A stretch of DNA of 64,000 nt from Myrmaecium sp. VS I D KN 1 (lineage: Eukaryota; Ascomycota; Dothideomycetes; Valsariales; Valsariaceae): assembly GCA_019775845.1 (NCBI GenBank), contig JADQAV010000008.1:186001-250000 (forward strand). Direction: 5' to 3'. Numbering within the stretch: position 1 is the stretch's first letter; each line of letters opens with the position of its first letter. Shown in pieces: positions 57,000 to 64,000 of this stretch. The notes below the pieces were generated by a model. The model saw nothing but the letters and a program-made list of their open reading frames with translations. It was not told the origin of the DNA and searched no databases. The position numbers and the translations under genes are program-made.

Positions 57000-57215
57000 C
57001 TAGCCATGGACAAGCTCCTCCACATCACCGAGCAAATCGAGCGCCTCCATCATGACGAAGCGGAGGCGCCTCCTCAGCACAGCGATGGCCTCGGGGACAT
57101 TGTCGTCGTCCTCCCACCACCGGGGCAGCGCACGCAACATGGCGTCCGCCTCGTAGTAGAGGGCGGAGGCACGCGCGTGGATGGTTCGAGCGGTGCTGAT
57201 GGCGGTGCCGGCCAT
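57000..57215 (-). CDS. Small helical protein, 71 aa
   Basis: The ATG at 57215 lies 58 bp downstream of a TATAAAA box (57279-57273, minus strand). The product (MAGTAISTARTIHARASALY, EADAMLRALPRWWEDDDNV, VLRRRLRFVMMEALDLLGDV) is predicted to be almost entirely helical. It resembles in plan the 69-aa protein at 60033: ARTIHARASAL against ASALHERADAV near the start, and both end in a Leu-rich amphipathic helix, so they may be distant paralogues. It is divergent from the multi-exon gene at 57609. Confidence 0.65.
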   Translation of the reverse strand: MAGTAISTARTIHARASALYYEADAMLRALPRWWEDDDNVPEAIAVLRRRLRFVMMEALDLLGDVEELVHG

Positions 57216-57272
57216 CGTTTGCTGTTGGCTTGGTTTGGAGTGGAGAGGAGAGGGTTGAAGACGGCGGGGGGG

Positions 57273-57279
57273 TTTTATA
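57273..57279 (-). promoter_or_regulatory. TATA box of the gene at 57000-57215
   Basis: TATAAAA on the minus strand, flanked by C-rich DNA, 58 bp from the ATG. Confidence 0.65.
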
Positions 57280-57608
57280 GGGAGGTAGGTGGATGGGAAG
57301 GATTCGGCAGTGTGGTTTTGTAAGGAGGTGGATTTGAGGATCCGGCAGTAGACGCAGGCAATGTGAGAGGCCTCGATACCTCAGGCCTTGCCCGTTGCCG
57401 GGAACTTTAAGTACGCACACACGCTGTAAGCGAGGGGAGGGTTATTTCAATTCCCACAGGCGACTTGGCTTCCGTCCTTTCGACTTTCAGTCGGTCACAA
57501 CATCATCAACCTTTACACTGCGTAAGTGTCCATCAACCACAACCACAACCGTGCAAGCCAGTTGACTGATATGCCTTGCTCGAAGGACTTCATCCCATCC
57601 TCATCGAG

Positions 57609-58305
57609 ATGGAAAATCCGACGGATCCGTCCAGGTCCTCCCGCCCGCAAGGTAAGTCCTTCACCGTCGTCCCAAAGTCAACCTTCAACTAACTTCAAAG
57701 CAGAAGTGGTGGGCGGGAGGCCTTCTTCGCCATCCGTCGGCATCCTCCCTGTCGTTCGCATTGCGAACAAGGGCGCAGGCCCGTCCAATGTCAGTCCACT
57801 GTCCCAAACCCCCATCCCACACACACTGCAGACACTGACGATGTCCTGTACGTAGTGCCGGCGGGCATCTGCGCCCTGCTACACTGCGGAGAGGGTGTAT
57901 GGGTGGAGAAGGGAGTCCTTCGCAGGCCAGTGGTCTGGGTTTTGTTACCCAGAAGGGCTCCCTTCTTCACCTACACCCCTCTTCGCAGCTTTCCATTGCT
58001 GCGTCTGTCTCCGGTAAGACTTCTTCCAATGCTGACAGTTCTACGGACGAATGATCACTGACATGCCCTCAGCTCTCCTGCAACCGCCGTCACGAGCAGA
58101 GGCAGACCCACCGTGCCTAGCGGTGGGTCTGCCTCTGACACCATGCAATTCCGCTTTCAGTAAGTAGTCTGACCCAAGCGATGCGTATCGAAAGCGGCTG
58201 CTAACTGTCGCCAGACATCATTATTCAAGAAAACATCCGGGATGCGGCCTGGTACGAGGCGGTTGTGTGGGATTGAATGGGCATGTCATGTTTAAAAATC
58301 AATAA
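57609..58305 (+). CDS. Five-exon orphan gene with exonic hairpins
   Basis: Exons are 57609-57651, 57704-57789, 57856-58013, 58073-58159 and 58215-58305. All four introns (52, 66, 59 and 55 nt) have GT/AG ends and CTAAC or CTGAC branch sites 10-20 nt from the acceptor. The product begins MENPTDPSRSSRPQEVVGG, then PSVGILPVVRIANKGAGPSN, YTAERVYGWRRESFAGQWSG, and a Ser/Thr/Arg segment (SPATAVTSRGRPTVPSGGSA, SDTMQFRF). The last exon is less certain: my frame reads HHYSRKHPGCGLVRGGCVG, but a better-looking frame there reads NIIIQENIRDAAWYEAVVWD, which needs another phase. An AATAAA poly(A) signal overlaps the stop (58301-58306). Exons 3 and 4 contain strong inverted repeats. No domain is recognised. 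Confidence 0.6.
57907..57966. repeat. Inverted repeat in exon 3 of the 57609 gene
   Basis: AGAAGGGAG (57907-57915) pairs with CTCCCTTCT (57958-57966). Inside it CTGGGT (57935-57940) pairs with ACCCAG (57947-57952). Confidence 0.8.
58097..58137. repeat. Perfect 17-bp hairpin in exon 4
   Basis: CAGAGGCAGACCCACCG (58097-58113) and its exact reverse complement (58121-58137) flank a 7-nt loop (TGCCTAG). Part of a coding exon by the gene model above. Confidence 0.95.
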
Positions 58306-58570
58306 AACATTTGATATCATTATTCTTCAGCTTCAGTTTGACAAGATCGGAATTCATTTTGGCTTCCTTCGGGGGACACTGACTACTAACAGGCAAAGGG
58401 CAATTGAGTGATTAAATGGCAGCTCCTTCCAACCGGAAGGGAAGCGTAAGACCATCATCAGCGAGCGAGTACAGGTTTAGATGAAAGCAAGCAGGTTCCC
58501 CCTCACCCATTGGGTTCCTGGTCCTGAGCAAATCCTTCGGAAGGGCAAAAACAATTGTCCCAAGAAGTCC

Positions 58571-58617
58571 GGCCTCAACCAGAGGCCGCGGCGGCGGGGG
58601 GAATATTCATTCCCCCC
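58571..58617. repeat. Two short hairpins side by side
   Basis: GGCCTC (58571-58576) pairs with GAGGCC (58582-58587). GGGGGGAAT (58596-58604) pairs with ATTCCCCCC (58609-58617) around a 4-nt loop. Confidence 0.85.
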
Positions 58618-58641
58618 TAACACGAAAAGTGCGACCTCATC

Positions 58642-58692
58642 TTGGAACAGCTTGCCCGCATCGATGAAGAATATCCGGGCAAGCTGTTCCAA
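58642..58692. repeat. Perfect 17-bp hairpin
   Basis: TTGGAACAGCTTGCCCG (58642-58658) and its exact reverse complement (58676-58692) around a 17-nt loop. Both strands read nearly the same peptide: plus LEQLARIDEEYPGKLFQ, minus LEQLARIFFIDAGKLFQ. Confidence 0.95.
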
Positions 58693-58839
58693 CCCGTCCA
58701 GCTGAAGAAGAGTGAGAGAGACCGCGTCAATCAACATTACCGTACGGTAAGTACTTCTCCATAAGCGTCGACGAAATTCAGTGCTGATGAGAGTCCCCGA
58801 GCAGGTCGACGCTGTCTGTACTTCCCACAAGACAAGCCC

Positions 58840-59013
58840 GGTATGGGGTGTGCTGGTATCATCAAAGGTTTCAAAGACTTCTTGCAGGCGGGTACCATCA
58901 CCATGGTCCCGGAGATCGAATTCCTTCCAGAGTTCGGTCTCCGGGACCATAGCGATGGTACTCGCCCTGAAGAACTCCTTTAGACCTTTGGTGATGCCGG
59001 CACACTCCATACC
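58840..59013. repeat. Imperfect 174-bp palindrome inside a coding exon
   Basis: Arms of about 82 bp (58840-58921 and 58932-59013) are roughly 80 percent complementary. The innermost 29 bp (GGCGGGTACCATCACCATGG onward) has only three mismatches. Many mismatches fall at third codon positions, and both strands encode the same peptide: plus GMGCAGIIKGFKDFLQAGTI, minus GMECAGITKGLKEFFRASTI, both followed by MVPE and, past the centre, LRDH.DGTR. Confidence 0.85.
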
Positions 59014-60032
59014 CCAGAGTCGAGAAGGGCTGGCGAATCCCCTCGCCAAGTGGGCGGTGTTCTTCCGCGGTCCTATCCAGTTCGTCATGGAGGGAGGCCG
59101 TTTCGTCGGGTCTTCTTTTCCGTGCGCTCGCTCTATCTTTTCATCATGCCATATCGATGGCATTACTTCTTTGGGCGCCGGCGCGGCGCCTGTGTCGGTT
59201 TCATCCACGAATTCCAGGACGTTTGTTCGCGTCTCTGGATGCGACAAGAACCGTGTGCTCGCTTTTCCTTTTCATCCTGCCTTCACAGCAGGGCGGGAGG
59301 ACGTCGTCCTCCTTATGACAAGGTAAAGTGCTTTCTTTTCTTCTCCTTCTCCACCAGTTAACTCCCTTCGAATATCAGACTGACAAGCGTCTGCAGTTCG
59401 ATCCGCTGCCGGCGCGGCACGCCGCCTGGCCGACCAACTCGCGCCAGGCCAAGCGGCTCGCCATTCACAACGAGTCTGCGAGTAATACCGGGCTGGCCAG
59501 CATATTTGAAACTGGCGCTAAGTGCTTGTGTGTCCCCAATCCAGGGTATTATCTCTGGGTTGGGGGCCCGGTGAGGATGAGCACTCCTACTGGTTTGCCG
59601 GCCCCTCTCGATCGTCTGATGGCCTGCTGTTTTTGCTGGCTTTCGTGGTAAGCTCTTGAAGCTCTAACTTGGTGATTGAAACTTTTTGCTAATTCATATC
59701 CAGATGAAGAAGCGTTTTGCCTGGGAGGAAAGGGGACGGTGAAGACGAGCAGCCTCTTGCCTGGGAAAGAGGAGGATGAGGAAGACGAACAGAATCAGGT
59801 TGATGCGAAGGGATCCAATCCAAATGGCAGCAGAAGCAAATGTCTTGATCAATTCTTGTAAATCGCTGAGTGTAATTTTATCTATTTCTACCATCATCTT
59901 GCATGTTCCGCTTTCGGCAGTACCTTGATTTGCCCTGCCTAACGCACCATACCTTTTCTCTCGCCCACCGATCACCAAAACCTCTTCCTCTACAACCTCA
60001 CCAATCTCCACAAGACGAACCTCCTCATCAAG

Positions 60033-60242
60033 ATGGAGGTTCCTCACCCCGCCCATGCGGCCTCCGCCCTCCACGAGCGCGCCGACGCCGTATGCCGTCG
60101 CCTGCGCTTCCTCAAGCTCCGATCCCCATCCTCGTTCCCCGAGCACGATGAATATATCGAACGCTCTGTCAAGCTCGTCGCACTCCTCATGGAGCTGAAG
60201 GAGCCTTTGGAGAGGAAACTCACCAAAGCGAACTCCCAGTAA
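60033..60242 (+). CDS. Small helical protein, 69 aa
   Basis: The ATG at 60033 follows a pyrimidine/CA-rich leader. The product (MEVPHPAHAASALHERADAV, CRRLRFLKLRSPSSFPEHDE, IERSVKLVALLMELKEPLER) is helix-rich and similar in size and plan to the protein at 57000-57215 on the other strand. It has no introns. A long minus frame (59694-60278) overlaps it; its 3' part (MMVEIDKITLSDLQELIKTF) has some coding character of its own but no supported start. Confidence 0.6.
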   Translation: MEVPHPAHAASALHERADAVCRRLRFLKLRSPSSFPEHDEYIERSVKLVALLMELKEPLERKLTKANSQ

Positions 60243-60299
60243 GATGATATTCGACAAGGCTTGTCGTTCAACACTCATTACCTAGACCTCCTATCCTGG

Positions 60300-62750
60300 A
60301 ATACAAGTATATTTAACCTCCGCCCGGCGCCGGCAAGCACGAAGCGATACGGTAACACACCAATCTCATGACGATAGACGCATCAGCTTACAGAGCATGA
60401 TACACGATTGGAACGTGGAACGACGAGTATGGAAGGATCGCGCAACGACGCAAACGACAGAAGGGGCGCTCAATAGAGCTTTGCTTCGCGGCGGGAACAA
60501 GGAGACCGTCCTCATTATCTTGTATATTGAATCGTAATATAACCGCTTTCCTCTCTTCGCCAATACAGCTTTCCTTCTGTGACCATCAGGCCGACGCCTC
60601 GTCATCTATCTGCTGCTCAAGATGTCGTTGCCTGAATCGTCAGGCCAGCGTGATCGTGCCTTCGCTCTGAAGCCGTTGGCGGGTTCGATAGCCAACGCCT
60701 GATGTGACTCCAAGACAGTGGAGAGACCTGGTCTGTACTTACTACGCCTCTGACCCATCGCTCAGACACTTCACTGGCTACAGTAAGTAACATCTGCGAC
60801 ATCAACTGCAAACAACGTCTTCAAAAACCCCCCTCAGGCTCTCTCGGTTCCTCTCATCCTACATACAAGATATAAGCAACGTTATATATCATCGAACTAG
60901 GCCTTTTCAAAAACCTCAGTCTTCCGGGATCGACGAAGCACGACATTCTCTCCGAAGTACGAGACCGCTTATCTGGACTGCGAAAGGCCTTTTTTCAACG
61001 AACATCACATAATGTACACCAAAACCTGAATTTTATCTCGCACGCTCGGCGTGAGCGGAAATCAGCTCTACAAGCACCTTTTAGTTTCCTCAATACACCT
61101 ATATAAATTACCATCACGACTATAATGGTTACTTGCTTTTCTCTCTTCCTGGCACCAGCGGCTTTGAGTAAGGGGAGCTCCGAGAAGTCGAAAACTCGAA
61201 GGCAACACTCCCTACCGTCATAATGACAAGAACGGTTACTGCGTATCCGCCAGGAAGCTTAGATTATTCGTGTGGGAACCTTGTGTGCATAATACTGGGA
61301 TCTCCGTTACGAATTGAAGAACTTTGGGGACAGGAGATACCCGAAGTCCATCATCACTACCTGGGATACCATACCTGGTCGTTGGAAACCAGGGCGATCA
61401 CAGGCGACCTCCTCTTCCTTTGTTCTACTTCCACCTCCCTCTCCCTCCGCTCTGCGCGTTCCGACCAATCATCCTCGCGCCCCGCTCCATCAACCTATTT
61501 TCGCTTCGCGGGCACATCTCAAAGGATGGCCGGCGCCCCACGTCGACGCCAGCACAATCGAACTCAGCTTTCTCGGTTCACATCAGACGGGAAATGGCGG
61601 TGCTCGTGTTGGGTGTCTTGATGAAGGTGGCTTCGCCTGGCGACCGCGGATTAGGATGACTACTGACATCTGCAGCGGGCCCGAGAGGCAGTCGAACCAC
61701 TGTTCCAGACAGCCAGGATGACCCGGACGGTATTGACCTCCGCCGGACTCTATCGATCTCCACAGACCTCTATAGATATAGATGTGACGCCAACCCCGGC
61801 ATCCACACAACCAGATGCTCAGTCCAGCGGTAGGTTACCATCGAAGCGCTCCCAGTATCACGACCTGGCGGCGGTTAGTAGACCCTCGCTAATAGATCGC
61901 AATATAAGTGCCCTACACCGACTCCTATACTAATAATACGCAAACCACGGATATTACTAACACCGAGCCCTCCCTGCACCTTTCCCTTTTATGGCTTCTT
62001 TTTTTTCGCGTTAATAGCCTGATTGAAGTGGACCGAACAAGCTGGCCGCGTGCGGTGGACGAGAAGACCAGGTGGGAGAGCGCTGCAAAGAGGAGGCACA
62101 GAGGGATGTTACTGCGCGACTGGAGGGATTGAGCGTAGAGGGAGCGGGTGAGTGATAGCGGGAGATTGGTCCCTCGGAATATATAAGTGCATGGCCTGGA
62201 GTCTGGATATATGGTCAATCCTAGCTCGTTGGTTTCCCTGTGGCTGATGGCAGGATTTCGATGTCCATTTAAAGAACTATTATATGGTCTAATAGCCAAA
62301 GTATCGGCAGCTAATAATACAGTTCACGGTTCTCATGTGTTTCAAACATGATCCAAGTGATTTTTAAGGGCTTGAAGCCATGCCAAATCCAGTCTCATCG
62401 GCACTTAAGCTAGAACCCAGGCCGATCCAGCCTTTAAATCGAGGCGCAGAACTGTCCACGGATGCTATCACCGCTATCACGCCTCTCTGTCCAGATGTTC
62501 CATACTTTCAGATCTTTCTGCCCAAGATTGCTCGATGAACTGGGCTAGCAGCGTACCAACACCCGTTCCACCATCCCATCCCTCTTTTGAAAGGCCCCGG
62601 TTTGCCATCCCCCCATCTAGCAAAGATTTCCAGCCGTAGAGGATCTCGTGCCGCCTATATAACCGATGATATTAGCGTAGACAGACCACCCTTTGTTGAG
62701 CCTGTGATTTAGTACCACCGGAGCACATAGTTACCTTAAGGCGCCGGGGG
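60300..62750. other. Weak candidates only
   Basis: At 61223-61621 a plus frame from an ATG runs 132 codons (LGSPLRIEELWGQEIPEVHH), but all three plus frames are open there, so the exon structure is unresolved. The stretch 62018-62132 has a short coding-like frame (VDRTSWPRAVDEKTRWESA). A TATA-like box TATATAACC lies at about 62656. Nothing else is supported. Confidence 0.35.
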
Positions 62751-63009
62751 GGTTTTAGGGCAGAGTACTATAAGTAAATTAGAAAGAATACTATAAATAC
62801 TATTATTTTATATAAGGAACATATAATATTATGGATTTATATATAAAATTATAATAGTAACTGCTTATAGATAGAAAGAATATCTATTAAAGATAGAAAA
62901 AGATAATAGTATTATATTTATTAAAACATTATATAATTATAATAGAGTAGTATAGGGAATTTAATTCTATAAGTTAATATTACTTTTTAAACTTAAAATA
63001 GTATTAAAA

Positions 63010-63230
63010 TACTACTACGAGAGTACTAGAATAATAATAGAAGAGTATTAGAATACTACTATAAGGATATTAATATAATATAATAAGGAATTTAGAATAC
63101 TACTAGAAGAGTTTTAATATAGTATAATAAGAGACTTAATATACGATTAGAAGAGTATTAATATACTATTAAGAAAGAAGTATAATACTACTAAAAGAGT
63201 AATATACTACTACTAAGAGTATTAGTAAGA
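63010..63230. repeat. Degenerate tandem repeat, AGAGTATTAGAATACTACTA type
   Basis: Variants of AGAGTATTARWATACTACTA recur about eight times with spacings of roughly 20-40 bp. The core TAGTATT/AATACTA is self-complementary. Confidence 0.7.
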
Positions 63231-63555
63231 TTAGTATATATTTTAAGTAGTTTATAAAGACGAGTAAATATAGATAGAGTAAAGCTTTAAAAGTAAGTAC
63301 TTAAGGTAGTCCGAAGCTAGAAAGAATGAATTTACCTTAGTATACTTATATAAGATATTAAGTAATATAGATTCTAGTAAATACCCGGCCTAGTATATAC
63401 TAAATAAAAAGTTATACTCTATCTATATATATTAAAGTAAGATAATAACCTATCTAATATATACTCTGCCTAATTAGAAATATTATAGTACTATACTTTA
63501 TATAAGATTAAGAAAAAAAAAGCTACTAATATATAAAACGCTAAAGATATTAGAT

Positions 63556-63698
63556 AGAAATAAAAATAGAAATAAAAATAGAAATAGAAATAGAAATAGA
63601 AAATAGAAATAGAAATAGAAATAGAAATAGAAATAGAAATAGAAATAGAAATAGAAATAGAAATAGAAATAGAAATAGAAATAGAAATAGAAATAGAT
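63556..63698. repeat. (GAAATA)n microsatellite
   Basis: More than twenty near-perfect copies of a 6-bp unit; the left end has AAAAATA variants. Confidence 0.95.
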
Positions 63699-64000
63699 AA
63701 CTTATATATAGTACTTTACTACTTACTCTCCTTAAGATAATTAAGATAAATTAAGGAGCGTTTACTCTTATTAAGACTATTATTAATCTTATCTTCCTCG
63801 TTAACTAAGCTCTAACCTCTAAAGGACGGTAGTTTACTATTTATATATAACTTATTATCCGACTAGGTATATAGGAACTTAAATTCTTTAGTATTTAAGT
63901 CCGAGCTAGTTAACTTATTAGACGGAATAGTAATAAAAGAACAGCGGCGTAAAGATTAGGAGCGAGATAGTATAGTATATAATAGTAGAGTAATACTACT

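Larger units (their letters stand above)
58636..59742 (+). pseudogene. Multi-exon gene with palindrome, probably decayed
   Basis: Coding-like exons with good introns: exon A to about 58746 (LILEQLARIDEEYPGKLFQP, VQLKKSERDRVNQHYRT); intron to 58804; exon B 58805-59322 (GMGCAGIIKGFKDFLQAGTI, MVPEIEFLPEFGLRDHSDG, later RWHYFFGRRRGACVGFIHEF); intron 59323-59396 (CTGAC branch, CTGCAG); exon C 59397-59647 (FDPLPARHAAWPTNSRQAKR, later in another frame DEHSYWFAGPSRSSDGLLF); intron 59648-59703 (GCTAATTC branch); exon D MKKRFAWEERGR to a TGA at 59742. Faults: exon B fits the best frame only with an alternative donor (GTACGG), it has a TAG at 58981, and exon C changes frame. A minus frame (58477-59247, 256 codons) covers the same DNA and shares the peptide through the palindrome. 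Family unknown. Confidence 0.45.
62755..64000. mobile_element. AT-rich RIP-like block at the right end
   Basis: After GGCGCCGGGGGGG at about 62741 the DNA becomes TA-dominated, as in 18.2-27.2 kb, and stays so to the end of the window. I see no surviving reverse transcriptase or transposase motif, so the element family is unknown. It contains two satellite-like tracts. Confidence 0.6.

Noticed and set aside
58477-59247. 256-codon minus-strand frame as a separate gene
   Set aside because: It covers plus-strand exons with good introns. Its best-looking part is the palindrome, which reads alike on both strands. Without splice support I list it only under the palindrome.
63556-63698. Telomeric repeat
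   Set aside because: GAAATA does not match the usual fungal TTAGGG repeat and lies inside a RIP-like block.

Overview
The window looks like a piece of an accessory, repeat-rich region from a filamentous ascomycete (Pezizomycotina). The evidence is: spliceosomal introns of about 50-115 nt with CTAAC/CTGAC branch sites; a nuclear tRNA-Gly(CCC) carrying an intron; a chromodomain-bearing Ty3/gypsy retrotransposon; and sharply bounded AT-rich blocks dominated by TA dinucleotides, the usual footprint of repeat-induced point mutation (RIP). I cannot name the species. I recognise no housekeeping gene and no conserved metabolic cluster.

Layout. 1-2.7 kb: decayed relics of a SNF2-type helicase, three copies of the C-terminal motif region. 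2.7-5.1 kb: nothing convincing. 5.1-9.1 kb: three small gene candidates and a duplicated intron-exon unit. 9.1-18.2 kb: GC-rich DNA with many short open frames and isolated TATA-like boxes; a few frames look coding, most are uncertain. 18.2-27.2 kb: a long AT-rich fossil block holding a gypsy/chromovirus of about 7.7 kb (19.5-27.2 kb) with a 1.3 kb insertion inside its integrase. 27.2-29.0 kb: a coding-like fragment that ends at the element, then a GC-rich array of hairpin-bearing tandem repeats. 29-43 kb: small genes (32.1, 35.4 and 36.6 kb are clear), coding relics and a short AT-rich fossil at 30.8-31.3 kb. 44-61 kb: the best gene-bearing part, with small orphan genes, several in head-to-head pairs, plus the tRNA. 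62.75-64 kb: another AT-rich RIP-like block with satellite-like repeats.

The convincing genes are small (59-283 aa). Many have a tiny first exon of 3-45 nt. They encode lysine/arginine/glutamate-rich helical proteins, single-pass membrane proteins with acidic tails, or proteins I do not recognise. None can be given a function by eye. I worked out the exon structures by hand from splice consensus and preservation of frame; no alignment or transcript data were used.

The most unusual feature is at 57.9-59.0 kb. Two adjacent intron-bearing frames contain at least six inverted repeats, all in exons. The largest is an imperfect palindrome of about 174 bp whose two strands encode nearly the same peptide. 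Other points of note are the hairpin repeat array at 28 kb, paralogous introns at 5.3/5.6 kb, a start codon that forms a whole exon at 7.87 kb, and two genes that each look broken by one recent change (45.24 and 45.84 kb).
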